From positions 1-15,349 of the forward strand of contig JBAMDO010000472.1 in assembly GCA_037074765.1 (NCBI GenBank): a DNA stretch of 15,349 nt. Direction: 5' to 3'. A model generated the notes under the pieces. The model made no database searches and was not told the DNA's origin. It worked only from the letters and a program-made list of their open reading frames with translations. This DNA is from Mansonella perstans (taxonomy: Eukaryota; Nematoda; Chromadorea; Rhabditida; Onchocercidae). Below are positions 1-7,596 of the stretch, piece after piece; positions within the stretch are counted from its first letter, which is position 1, and each line of letters starts with the position of its first letter. Position numbers and translations under genes: made by a program.

Positions 1-1120
1 TATATTACAGATCTTTTGAAAAATCAACCAGTGCGGTCAAATTTTTGAAAATTAGAAATTTTCATGAAACTAGATTTTCATGAAACTCTCTGCCCATTCT
101 TTAATACTAATTCACTACTGATCCTGCAATTAACAAGAATTTTTTTGGCAGTAAAACTTAATTACTTTAATGAACGGAGTATCGCTGTTCTTGTCAGCAT
201 GATCCAATAAATTAACCATCAATGAACCGTTCTGTAAGCGCCTCACTCGATCTCTCGAATTTCATTTTTCTGTGCAGAGATTTCATTTTGGTAAATGTAA
301 AAAGAGCTTTGAGCGATGTTGAAATATAAGCAACTGACATTTCTAAGTGATTACTGTTAAGTTTCAAAAAAAAGATTTAATTGTTTTTTGAGGTTAAAAT
401 TAATTAAAATATCTTTCATAAACAAATTTTGATGAAAGAAAGTAACCTGATTGAATGGCTCACTGATTATTTGTCTTACACAATGACTGTTTGTGATTCC
501 TTTCTACAATTATTGAAATATATTAAGTGGAGCAAAATCCCAATACGATTTTGTACAGATAATTCCATTTTTATAGTTACATTCTCAATTTTATTGATCT
601 TTCTCTGAGAAAAAATTTTCAATAATTCAATTTTTAAATTGTCTTAGATTTTTTTATGAAATATAATCATCCAACTGAATTAATTAACATTCAGAATGAT
701 TGCATTTTATTATAAAATATTAATTGGAAATTTTTAGATAGAAATAGTTGAGACATCGAAGGATGAAAAAGTACCGGTTCTTGAGTATCCGGCAATAATG
801 TTTTTCGATCATTGTACTGTACTGCACGAAACTGAACCATTTTTTCGTTTCAGTTATTTATTTATTTTGCACTAACATTAACTGAAAAACTATATTTAGT
901 ACTGAAGTTATTGCTTTCGATTGAAATCTTATTTTCAAGAGTTAATAACGAATCTACAATGTTTGAAATAAAATGGCTTTTTAGATATTTCTTATAATTT
1001 TAACTTGCTATATTGTTTCGGAACTTTTAGTAATTTCGACTTTTAATAATGCAGTTGGCAGTCTTTTTCGGAAAATTTCGATATCTTATCAAATCTTAAA
1101 ATGCTGTTAAATGATAAGCT
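1..1120. other. AT-rich flank, no gene seen
   Basis: This stretch is AT-rich and contains no open frame of useful length on either strand and no tRNA or rRNA-like signature that I can recognise. A few nematode-like TTTCAG splice-acceptor strings occur (for example near 850), but none is followed by a convincing exon. I read it as intergenic DNA or a long intron. The 3-prime end of the stretch, GATAAGCT, abuts the TG start of a truncated LTR. Confidence 0.6.
58..87. repeat. Two direct copies of ATTTTCATGAAACT, 16-bp period
   Basis: The 14-mer ATTTTCATGAAACT occurs at 58-71 and again at 74-87. Each copy contains the perfect 10-bp palindrome TTTCATGAAA. The function is unknown; it may be a simple local duplication. 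Confidence 0.7.
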
Positions 1121-1156
1121 TGTCGGGAAAATTTTTGTAACATGGCACAGTCGAAT

Positions 1157-1178
1157 CTCAAATTTGGGTAGTTAAACC
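1157..1178 (-). other. SL1-like copy B in truncated LTR (20/22)
   Basis: On the minus strand these 22 bases match the nematode SL1 spliced leader at 20 positions (reading GGTTTAACTACCC...AATTTGAG). The following bases, ATTCGACTGTGCC, resemble those that follow SL1 in element B (ATTGAGACTGCGC). It lies 50 bp from a second copy in the same LTR. Confidence 0.8.
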
Positions 1179-1206
1179 GTTGCGTTGAGTTGAGTTGCTT
1201 TGACAC

Positions 1207-1228
1207 CTCAAACTTGGCTAATTAAACC
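1207..1228 (-). other. SL1-like copy A in truncated LTR (21/22)
   Basis: On the minus strand this matches SL1 at 21 of 22 positions and is preceded by AATAAAA, as in element A. It is followed by GTGTCAAAGCAACTCAAC, which resembles the element A sequence after SL1. Both copies point in the same direction and are separated by 28 bp. Confidence 0.85.
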
Positions 1229-1480
1229 TTTTATTAGAATAATTGGATAACGCGAGATTAATGTAACAATTATGTAGAACGCGTATTTCATGGTAACATT
1301 AACATATAATAAAGCGGTAATGATGAGGAGAATAGAAGAGAATAGAACCAGTAGCCGTGGATGTGAACAAATCCCAAAAATGGTCCTGTCGTGAATTTTT
1401 TGTGAGAGGTCAACTCTTAGCCAATATTCTTCAATTAATTTGATCACGATTTGTTGTGTTAGGTTGAGTTGCGGAAACAC

Positions 1481-1502
1481 CTCAAACTTGGGCAATTAAA
1501 CC
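1481..1502 (-). other. SL1 copy in element A 3' LTR (21/22)
   Basis: Minus-strand match to nematode SL1 with a single mismatch (GGTTTAATTGCCC...). It is preceded by AATAAAA and followed by GTGTTTCCGC. Confidence 0.9.
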
Positions 1503-1503
1503 T

Positions 1504-1509
1504 TTTATT
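1504..1509 (-). terminator. Polyadenylation signal AATAAA of element A
   Basis: The minus strand reads AATAAA, then one A, then the GG of the SL1 copy. In the 3' LTR this would direct cleavage 10-25 nt downstream, inside or just past the SL1 copy. Element B has AATAAA in the same place, which supports function. Confidence 0.6.
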
Positions 1510-1746
1510 AGAATAATTGGATAACGAGAGATTAATGTAACAATTATGTAGAACGCGCAATTAATGGTAACATTAACATATAATAAAGCGGTAATGATGA
1601 GGAGAATAGAACCAGTAGCCGTGGATGTGAAAAAATCCCAAAAATGATCCTTTTGGAATGATTGAGAGTTTATATACTGAGTATTGTAGGCGGAGGAAAC
1701 TTGTATTAGTGAGTTGAGTTATAAGAAACTAAAGATCATAAAAAAT

Positions 1747-1815
1747 GAAATCCTTTGTACAGATAAGCTTGGTTGAGGAGGTACAATATATTGCATGTAA
1801 GCATCAAAGGATTTC
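1747..1815. repeat. Inverted repeat in element A U3
   Basis: GAAATCCTTTG at 1747-1757 is perfectly complementary to CAAAGGATTTC at 1805-1815, an 11-bp stem with a 47-nt loop. A shorter nested pairing, TTGTAC with GTACAA, is possible inside the loop. The 5' LTR keeps both arms (7863-7873 and 7931-7941) although its loop is 10 bp longer. It could be a regulatory hairpin or chance. Confidence 0.5.
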
Positions 1816-1990
1816 GACACAGTTACAGAATGGTTTTGGTTAATAAGTTGTTAATTGCAGCTGCTTCTTTGTTAGTTTATGGTAGGAAGGAGTTTGACAG
1901 CTTATAATTGGAACAAAGAGATTAAACATTACGAAATTAATTAGGTGGCTCATAAAAGCCGTTAATATAATCAGATTTAAACCCTATTGG

Positions 1991-2014
1991 GAATTTCGCG
2001 TTATGAATTTCGCG
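1991..2014. repeat. Two GAATTTCGCG boxes, 14-bp spacing, at LTR edge
   Basis: GAATTTCGCG is present at 1991-2000 and 2005-2014. The element A 5' LTR has one box, next to CGACA at its end. Element B has a comparable two-box edge (GAAACTCGCGGTAT then AGGTTTCGCGACA). The two-box form may therefore be ancestral, with one unit lost in the 5' LTR. Confidence 0.6.
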
Positions 2015-2017
2015 ATA

Positions 2018-2030
2018 CTCCCAAAGGGAG
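2018..2030 (-). other. Polypurine tract / CTCCC-AAA-GGGAG hairpin
   Basis: Immediately inside the 3' LTR, the minus strand reads CTCCCTTTGGGAG directly before the LTR. The GGGAG part is the expected position of the plus-strand primer (polypurine tract). It is also the 3' half of a perfect 5-bp inverted repeat with a 3-nt loop, and element B has the same arrangement. Confidence 0.65.
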
Positions 2031-2112
2031 GAGAGAGAAGAAGCTAGAGTGGGGATTGAGGGTAGTGATGGTTATAATTCCTTTATCGCTCTTTGTTGTT
2101 GTTGTTGATCTT

Positions 2113-2343
2113 TTAACACATCCCATTGTTTGGTACGGCTGTTGCTTGTATTGCCCAATTTCTTGTGGCACTTCTTGTTCGTCGCGCAATTGGTTCCTGG
2201 TCTTCGCTTTCTTGTAATTTTTCTTCCATCTCGTTGGATGCTTCTATTTCCATGGGGCATAGCATATTAATAGAGCGATTAAGTTGCTTCCCATTAGGTA
2301 ATTGGATTGTGGCGCTCCTTATACTTCCATCACATCCTCTTTT
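2113..2343 (-). pseudogene. Frame-shifted C-terminus of element A pol
   Basis: About 76 codons in a different frame from the integrase ORF continue its homology to the element B pol tail, including an LPNGKQLNRSINMLCP stretch and a basic, Arg-rich tail (EPIARRTRSATRN), before a TAA at 2113-2115. The larger ORF leaves this frame near a run of four T at 2340-2343 and stops at 2319. A one-base change in that run, real or an assembly error, is the simplest explanation. This part belongs to the DUF5641-like chromatin/DNA-binding tail found after integrase in BEL/Pao elements. It ends about 95 bp before the 3' LTR, leaving room only for an untranslated polypurine region. Confidence 0.75.
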
Positions 2344-4439
2344 ATGCTAATTATTTTTGTTAATTTCCATATACCGCGAGGTACTTCGGGTTCCATTAAT
2401 AAAACAATTTCATTCTCACGTGGTCTTCGTTTTTCGGTCTGTCGGGAAGAAACGAATTCTTTTTGTGTACGTTCTCTTAGACTCATAAGGTATTCGTCCT
2501 TCCACAGTTTCCAAAAAACATCTAATGTGTTAAGAGTATTGGTCCAATATTTAATAAGTTTATCCTTTGTTTTTAATGGATAAGGAGTATATTCTTCTTC
2601 CCCATTATCAAATTTGATTGGTATTTCTAGTGAAGACTTAGGTGAAATAAAGTCAATTGGGCGGATGACTCTGCAGTCATCGAAGCCAACGTAAGTCAAT
2701 GGACGGGTATTAAGTATTCCTTCTATTTCTACCATTAACGTTATTAGTTCTCCTTCCTTTAGAAGTTTTCTTCCAACGACCCGTCTTGCTTGTTTTGTGA
2801 GTCCAATGATTCGTTCGTATACTCCACCACCCCAAGGTGCTTTTGGTATAGTATTTTTCCAAGAAATACCTTGTTCTGCTAGGAAGTTGGAGCTTTCCTC
2901 CATGATTGTCTTGAAGACGAGTTGAAATTGATTCGCGTTGTCACTTAAGACTAACTTTGGATATCCTCGTCGTGCAACAAATCTTCTTAGGACATGTAGG
3001 AAGATTTCGGCTGATAAATCCTCGGCTAATTCCAGATGCACAGCTCTCGTTGTAAAACATGTGAAGAGAGCGATCCATCTCTTTACTCTATCGGTTGTCG
3101 ATTTGACTAGGATTGGTCCCAAGTAATCTAGACCTACTTGTTCGAATGGTCTAGATCTTTTTACTCGACTTTCAGGCAAATTTGGCATTGACGGTAGTTT
3201 GAATGGTTTGGCCTTCCACCGTTTACATGTCGTACACGTAGATAGTAGACGTTTGATTGCGGCTCTTCCCTTTGGTATCCAAAATTTACGTCTTAATTCA
3301 GACAATGTATGTGAGATTCCGGCATGATGTAGCGCCTCATGTTGCTGCATGATGATAAGCTTAGTCACGTAGTGATCCTTTGGTAGGTAGATAGGATATT
3401 TGCTGTCCTCATCTAACTCTGAATATTCTAGGCGGCTACCTGATCTCCATAAGTCATTAGGTTTATGTTGAAGTAAATTCCATTTTTTATTCTCTTTATC
3501 TGTTAGATGCGCTGATTGCGCTTGTCGGATCAGCAATCTGGTTGCTATTTGATAATCGTTTTGAGTTATATTGATTCCTTTGATAGATAATAATTTGAGC
3601 CAAGGTAATTCTCTTCGATGAGTTTGTTTAATGAATCGAAGAGCCCATACTACAGCTCGTACTAATTTCGTCCATTTACTAAAGCGGTGTACATCAATAA
3701 ATTGAGTTATCGCCTTCTCCTCAGTTGGGTGTGGAACCGTTGATATTTTTGCTATAATTGCTTGTTCGAATTCATCATCAGCTTCATAAACGAACTTACA
3801 ATTAGGCCATTTCGATTCGGGTCCATTCAACCATTGCGGACCATTCCACCATAGCTCATTATTGCGAAGTTTGATTGGTGAAATTCCTCTTGTAGCTATA
3901 TCAGCTGGATTGTCCAAGCTAGGGACATATCTTAAGTTGAATCTGGATTTTCGAATCTCTTCCACTCGATTTTGCACAAATCGTGGAAGCAATTTCGTAT
4001 AATTTGTAATCCAGAAGAGAGCACATTTTGAATCTGACCATAAAGTAACGGGATAATCTTCCTTTTGTAGCTGCTTTAATACGAACTGGCCTGCTCTTAC
4101 TCCAATCAATACAGATAATAACTCAAGTTTGGGTATCGATATACCTTTGATTGGAGCAATTCGAGATTTAGCAAAGATCAAGAATGATCTTACAGGGTTT
4201 CCGGGTAAAACTTTTCGTACATAAACAGCTGCGGAATAAGCAACTTTGGACGCATCCGTGAATATGTGAAATTCTGTTGGTACTGAGAATTCCATCACAA
4301 ATCTTGGTAGTCCTATTACATTTGTTGGCCATTCAGTAACGAGCAGATTCCATTTTTGTTTATCTGTTTCATTTAAGGATTGATCCCATGGAATATTTTC
4401 TCGCCATAGGTATTGAATAAACAATTTGAATTTGGTCAT
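2319..4439 (-). CDS. Element A pol, RNase H and integrase part
   Basis: 706 codons from the first ATG, which is not a true initiation site: the ORF is the frame-shifted continuation of the upstream reverse transcriptase ORF. Residues 1-50 finish the polymerase connection region. RNase H follows, with acidic residues at D62 (FTDAS), E106 (PKLELL), D136 (WSDS) and D180 (NPAD). The integrase has an H2C2 zinc domain (HHAGISH near 371-377, CTTC at 402-405) and a catalytic triad D438 (GLDYLGP), D500 (SDNANQF) and E542 (YERIIG). A DUF5641-like region with KDKLIKYW at 626-632 and PRGIWKL at 687-693 comes last. The enzyme would integrate element cDNA into the nuclear genome. Catalytic residues are intact, but the C-terminus is displaced by a frameshift and the ORF is cut off from protease and RT by the 14-bp duplication at its start. 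Confidence 0.93.
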   Translation of the reverse strand: MTKFKLFIQYLWRENIPWDQSLNETDKQKWNLLVTEWPTNVIGLPRFVMEFSVPTEFHIFTDASKVAYSAAVYVRKVLPGNPVRSFLIFAKSRIAPIKGISIPKLELLSVLIGVRAGQFVLKQLQKEDYPVTLWSDSKCALFWITNYTKLLPRFVQNRVEEIRKSRFNLRYVPSLDNPADIATRGISPIKLRNNELWWNGPQWLNGPESKWPNCKFVYEADDEFEQAIIAKISTVPHPTEEKAITQFIDVHRFSKWTKLVRAVVWALRFIKQTHRRELPWLKLLSIKGINITQNDYQIATRLLIRQAQSAHLTDKENKKWNLLQHKPNDLWRSGSRLEYSELDEDSKYPIYLPKDHYVTKLIIMQQHEALHHAGISHTLSELRRKFWIPKGRAAIKRLLSTCTTCKRWKAKPFKLPSMPNLPESRVKRSRPFEQVGLDYLGPILVKSTTDRVKRWIALFTCFTTRAVHLELAEDLSAEIFLHVLRRFVARRGYPKLVLSDNANQFQLVFKTIMEESSNFLAEQGISWKNTIPKAPWGGGVYERIIGLTKQARRVVGRKLLKEGELITLMVEIEGILNTRPLTYVGFDDCRVIRPIDFISPKSSLEIPIKFDNGEEEYTPYPLKTKDKLIKYWTNTLNTLDVFWKLWKDEYLMSLRERTQKEFVSSRQTEKRRPRENEIVLLMEPEVPRGIWKLTKIISIKEDVMEV

Positions 4440-4451
4440 TTGAATTTGATC
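4424..4451. repeat. 14-bp tandem duplication splitting element A pol
   Basis: ATTTGAATTTG occurs at 4424-4434 and again at 4438-4448, exactly 14 bp apart. The duplicated unit spans the ATGA overlap of the two pol ORFs. Fourteen is not a multiple of three, and without one unit the two ORFs would share one frame and align with the element B protein. The duplication is therefore the direct cause of the break. Confidence 0.85.
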
Positions 4452-6274
4452 GGGACTAAAAAGCCCAGAGGATCATATTGAGAGGCGATGAATTCTAAAA
4501 TGGTCCTTTTTGTTAAATCCTTTCCTCGCCATGGTTTTAATATAACATCTATATGATCCCTTTCACGGTTCCAGTTAAGTCCAAGAAAATTTTCTTTGTT
4601 AGTTTGGCTTAAGTCGGAATAAGATATTCGTTCGTTGAAATCCTTTTCATTTGAAAGAAATTCCCTCGCATTCATTGAGGCTTCCTCAAAAATTATCTTC
4701 ATTTTTTCATACTTGTACAATGCCTCTTCAGTATTCTCTGCCGATATAGTGATATTGTCCACGTATAGATTCTTTCTGATTTCTCCAGCTAATTCACTAC
4801 CATAATTTTCTAGATGGTAGTTAAGAGTCGCTGCTAACAAGAAAGGGGATGATATCACTCCAAACGGAACTCTCTTGAAGCGGTAACTTTTTATATTCTC
4901 GTCGCAGACTTCTTCTTTTATCTTATTTAACCAAAGAAATCGTGTACAATTCCTTTCTTCTTCTTGTAGCCCTATTTGTAAGAATGCCTTTTCGACATCA
5001 GCAGTTATCACTATCCTCATTGTTCGAAAACGGAGTAATATACCAACTAAATCTGGTAGCAGTACTGGGCCTCGATACAAGATGTCGTTGAGGCTTTTAA
5101 ATCTTTTGTGTCGTGCTGACGCGTCGTAGACGATTCTTAATTTGGTTGTGTTTTTCCCAGGGGTTAGAACCTCGTGATGCGGTAGATAATGTATGATACC
5201 AACCTCATCGTTCGGAGGTACTTCTTCGATTATTCCAGTTTGTATTTGATCTTTGATTGTCTTGTCGTATAACTGAAGAAGCGATTGAGTTTGGAGGCGT
5301 TTGACTAGATGCTTTAAGCGTCCTAGACATAAACCATAATTGTTGCTTAGTCTTTGTGTGGAGCTTTTCCACGGCCAACGTACTTGATATCTTCCATCCA
5401 TCATAACGATGGTTTGTTCAAAATGTTTTATAGCTTGATGATCATCATCTACTATGGGGGATTCTTGAATGCCGATCATTTCTAATTTCCAGAATTTTTC
5501 TAATTCTGAATTGAGGGTTGCATTAGCTGAGCATATTATCCCTGTGGGATAACTGTTATTCTTCCAAAGTTTGTTAATATCACCACTTCCAGCAATCATA
5601 GGGCCAACTTTAGATTGGACTAATATATGTCCTGATTTTAACTCTTTGAGATCTTGTAGATTTATAAACTTGAAGAAATAGTCCGCTCCAATGAGTATGT
5701 CGGGCTTTCCCCAATGGTTATTTAAATCATCGAATTGAAATTCCTTTGGTATATTAAGCACCTGTAGTTCGTTTGTTAAGTATTCGACTACATTAGCGCA
5801 CAACGATATGACTTCGTTGTCTTCAGTTCGTACCTTTAATTCCGTGTGAGAAGTGGGACACTCCATTGGTTTCCTCGTACCAAAAGGAGCTATCATCATA
5901 GTTTGTTTTTCTGACTCAGTTAGTCTCAATTGATGAGATAATTTCTTGGAGATAAAGGACAGTTGTGAGCCTATATCAAATAATGCTAAGGCTTTTTGTT
6001 GTCTTTGGGGTTGCGACGGATTGTAGACATCTATCTCTTTACATAAAAGTAAAGTTTCTCTTGTTGTATTGTTTCGAGTCGTATATGTTGAACTGTAGAA
6101 TGATGTCGAACACTCCTTTCCTTCTGAATTTACTCTTTCTTGTGAAGTAGATATGCTTCTTTTTTCACACACCGCACTGTTGTGCGAAGCTTTGCAGTAG
6201 AAGCATTGTTTTTTCACTTTACATCCTTCTCCCATATGATTGTCTTTAAAACAAATTATACATTTCTTCAGCAT
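4436..6274 (-). CDS. Element A zinc knuckles, protease and reverse transcriptase
   Basis: 612 codons. Two zinc knuckles open it: CX2CX4HX4C at residues 5-18 and CX2CX3HX4C at 24-36. A retropepsin-like aspartic protease follows, with active-site Asp100 in FDIGSQLSF and the paired ILIGADYFF at 193-201. The usual D-T/S-G triad reads D-I-G here, one transition from Thr, which may weaken or kill the protease. The Pao-type reverse transcriptase has the first catalytic Asp at 426 (TADVEKAF), [15 protein letters not shown] at 469-483 and the polymerase box LYVDN at 503-507, where most RTs have YxDD. Conserved DPLGFLVP near 601-608 leads towards RNase H. The frame is open about 20 bp upstream of the ATG, and protein homology continues upstream into the first knuckle in another frame, so the ATG is probably not a natural start. 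Confidence 0.93.
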   Translation of the reverse strand: MLKKCIICFKDNHMGEGCKVKKQCFYCKASHNSAVCEKRSISTSQERVNSEGKECSTSFYSSTYTTRNNTTRETLLLCKEIDVYNPSQPQRQQKALALFDIGSQLSFISKKLSHQLRLTESEKQTMMIAPFGTRKPMECPTSHTELKVRTEDNEVISLCANVVEYLTNELQVLNIPKEFQFDDLNNHWGKPDILIGADYFFKFINLQDLKELKSGHILVQSKVGPMIAGSGDINKLWKNNSYPTGIICSANATLNSELEKFWKLEMIGIQESPIVDDDHQAIKHFEQTIVMMDGRYQVRWPWKSSTQRLSNNYGLCLGRLKHLVKRLQTQSLLQLYDKTIKDQIQTGIIEEVPPNDEVGIIHYLPHHEVLTPGKNTTKLRIVYDASARHKRFKSLNDILYRGPVLLPDLVGILLRFRTMRIVITADVEKAFLQIGLQEEERNCTRFLWLNKIKEEVCDENIKSYRFKRVPFGVISSPFLLAATLNYHLENYGSELAGEIRKNLYVDNITISAENTEEALYKYEKMKIIFEEASMNAREFLSNEKDFNERISYSDLSQTNKENFLGLNWNRERDHIDVILKPWRGKDLTKRTILEFIASQYDPLGFLVPIKFK

Positions 6275-6285
6275 CTTGAGGCGAT

Positions 6286-6430
6286 TTATTCGATGTTAGC
6301 AGTAGGATAGACGTCGCAATAGCTATCCCAGTGGTCTCCAGTGCAAAATATGCACGGTCTCTTTTTAATTATTGTACGTTGTGGCGAGTTTTGGTTAGTT
6401 CGTATTGTTGATAATGCTGAAGTTCCTCCC
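6286..6430 (-). pseudogene. Element A gag, first zinc knuckle in a third frame
   Basis: Between the main gag ORF and the pol ORF, a third reading frame carries RPCIFCTGDHWDSYC, a CX2CX3HX4C zinc knuckle at 6316-6354, and ends at TAA 6286-6288. Element B has the same knuckle (KRPCIFC...HWDNEC) joined to the next knuckle in one frame. In element A the protein is therefore split by two shifts, one upstream somewhere in about 6400-6500 and one at about 6285-6297. Zinc knuckles bind genomic RNA during particle assembly. Confidence 0.7.
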
Positions 6431-7472
6431 GAGTCGTATCTTCGCTTTTGTTCGGATTTGATAATTGTAAGTTTATTGTCAGCACGGGTGAATGACTGTG
6501 ACTCTCTTTTACTTGTTGATTCACTTTAGCCGTCTTTAACAAGAAATCCCTTAATTTCCTAACTGACCAAGGCATATCTAATGTATATCGAGTATATACT
6601 TTCTCCAGAATGCAAGATGGCAGCTTGCTTTCTATTGTAATTTCAATATTTGAATGCTCCAGGTTTTCTCCTGAAGCTTCCAGTTGGCGCAACACTCTCT
6701 CGATGTTCTTGACGATTGTAATCCAATCCTTTTCATCTCTTTTGATAGACTGGAGTTCGTGATACAATAGTGCCGATATTGTTGAAGGGTCGCCATAATT
6801 TTCTTTGAGTAGTTGCATGATTACTTTATAGTTTTCCGGTGCTATATCGTATCCTGATACAGCCTGTAGAGCATTACCTTTCAGACACGAATACAAGTAA
6901 TTTAGTTTTTGGATTTCCGGAATTGTTTGTGAATGGATTGCTGCATTGAAGCTGCTCCAAAATTGTCGCCATTGTCTCGGGTCACCATTGAAGGTAGGTA
7001 AGGATAATTGAGGAAGATTGACAGAAAGGTTTGAGGGAGAAATTAATTTCTCATGTTCCTTACTCTTTGCCTTTATTCCCATTAATAGCTGTTCCAATTT
7101 TTGTTCGGCTTCCTCCTTGTCTCTTGTCAGCGTTATTAGCGCTTCCTTTCCCTCATGTATTATTCGGAATAATCCGTTTTCACCTTCCGTGACTGTTTCA
7201 TAAGTTTTTTCTTCTTCCTTTCTTTTCGTTGCGGGGATTGTTTGAAGGTAGTTGAACCACTTGTCGTTTGCTTTTTCGAGTGAATCAACGCATAACTGTA
7301 TTCTATCTATCTTATCCGCGAGAACCTTTTTCCTCGTTATATAAACGTTTCCCTGTTGTTCTAGTGATGCGTTTGGATCCGGAGATTCAAACTTCAGGGA
7401 CTTCATTTCTTGAAGAAGAAAAACCAACCTTTTTTTTGCTGGTTGTATACTGGCTGTTATGTTACTTGACAT
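6369..7472 (-). CDS. Element A gag, N-terminal and DUF1759 region
   Basis: 367 codons from the ATG at 7472. The open frame extends to 7529 but that start is a TTG inside the LTR, and the segment in between is the primer-binding site. No ATG lies between the SL1 copy and 7472, so this ATG is first on an SL1-capped RNA. The first 150 residues are charged and probably coiled (KRKEEEKTY; RDKEEAEQKLEQLL). A DUF1759 domain typical of BEL/Pao and gypsy-like gag follows (LPTFNGDPRQWRQFW; YSCLKGNAL; LKENYGDPS). The last 30-40 codons do not align with element B, while the -1 frame does (GGTSAL motif), so the true frame was lost before the annotated stop. Gag forms the cytoplasmic virus-like particle. 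Confidence 0.9.
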   Translation of the reverse strand: MSSNITASIQPAKKRLVFLLQEMKSLKFESPDPNASLEQQGNVYITRKKVLADKIDRIQLCVDSLEKANDKWFNYLQTIPATKRKEEEKTYETVTEGENGLFRIIHEGKEALITLTRDKEEAEQKLEQLLMGIKAKSKEHEKLISPSNLSVNLPQLSLPTFNGDPRQWRQFWSSFNAAIHSQTIPEIQKLNYLYSCLKGNALQAVSGYDIAPENYKVIMQLLKENYGDPSTISALLYHELQSIKRDEKDWITIVKNIERVLRQLEASGENLEHSNIEITIESKLPSCILEKVYTRYTLDMPWSVRKLRDFLLKTAKVNQQVKESHSHSPVLTINLQLSNPNKSEDTTREELQHYQQYELTKTRHNVQ

Positions 7473-7480
7473 CGTCACCT

Positions 7481-7494
7481 CACCTCGGGCACCA
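7481..7494 (-). other. Element A primer-binding site
   Basis: Eight bases inside the 5' LTR, the minus strand reads TGGTGCCCGAGGTG. TGG at this position is complementary to a tRNA 3' CCA end. The primer tRNA should end CACCTCGGGCACCA; I cannot name it. It differs from the element B site beyond TGGTGCC. Confidence 0.7.
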
Positions 7495-7596
7495 AATAAT
7501 ATTGTCGTGAATTTTTTGTGAGAGGTCAACTCTTAGCCAATATTCTTCAATTAATTTGATCACGATTTGTTGTGTTAGGTTGAGTTGCGGAAACAC

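Larger units (their letters stand above)
1121..1386 (-). repeat. Truncated LTR related to elements A and B, with two SL1-like copies
   Basis: The segment begins TGTCGGGAAAATTTTTG, which resembles the LTR starts of element A (TGTCGTGAATTTTTTG) and element B (TGTTGTGAAAGTTTTG). From 1207 to 1386 it follows the element A LTR closely, with a handful of substitutions and a short internal duplication of a GAATAGAA-type word near 1330-1350. It stops at a position equivalent to the middle of U3, exactly where the TG of the element A 3' LTR begins at 1387. Its proximal part (1149-1178) is more like element B. The 5 bp on its left are AAGCT. It is either an older LTR that element A inserted into, or part of a recombinant LTR-LTR junction. 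Confidence 0.8.
1387..2017 (-). repeat. Element A 3' LTR
   Basis: 631 bp, starting TGTCGTGAA and ending TTTCGCGATA where the partner LTR has CGCGACA. On the element strand it reads U3 (2017-1503), then the SL1 copy (1502-1481), then U5 (1480-1387). Against the 5' LTR I count about five base differences. It carries two GAATTTCGCG boxes at its inner edge where the 5' LTR has one, and it lacks 10 bp that the 5' LTR has near 7920-7931. Confidence 0.95.

Noticed and set aside
1208..1495. 95-codon minus-strand frame
   Set aside because: It lies across the junction of the truncated LTR and element A LTR and starts inside an SL1 copy at a non-ATG codon. It has no family features.
2093..2110. GTT microsatellite
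   Set aside because: Only about four units (TTGTTGTTGTTG), too short to be noteworthy.
2018..2345. An envelope gene after pol
   Set aside because: Pol ends within about 95 bp (element A) or 30 bp (element B) of the 3' LTR, leaving no room for one.
2126..2583. Plus-strand frames across the pol region, and others at 5965-6150, 10116-10346, 13024-13257 and 13717-14076
   Set aside because: They are antisense shadows of the retrotransposon coding frames and show no independent motifs.
4436..4439. ATGA overlap as a translational stop-restart between two pol genes
   Set aside because: Protein homology to element B is continuous here and a 14-bp tandem duplication accounts for the break.
7473..7529. 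Gag start at 7529
   Set aside because: The codon there is TTG inside the LTR and the extension translates the primer-binding site. The first ATG is at 7472.
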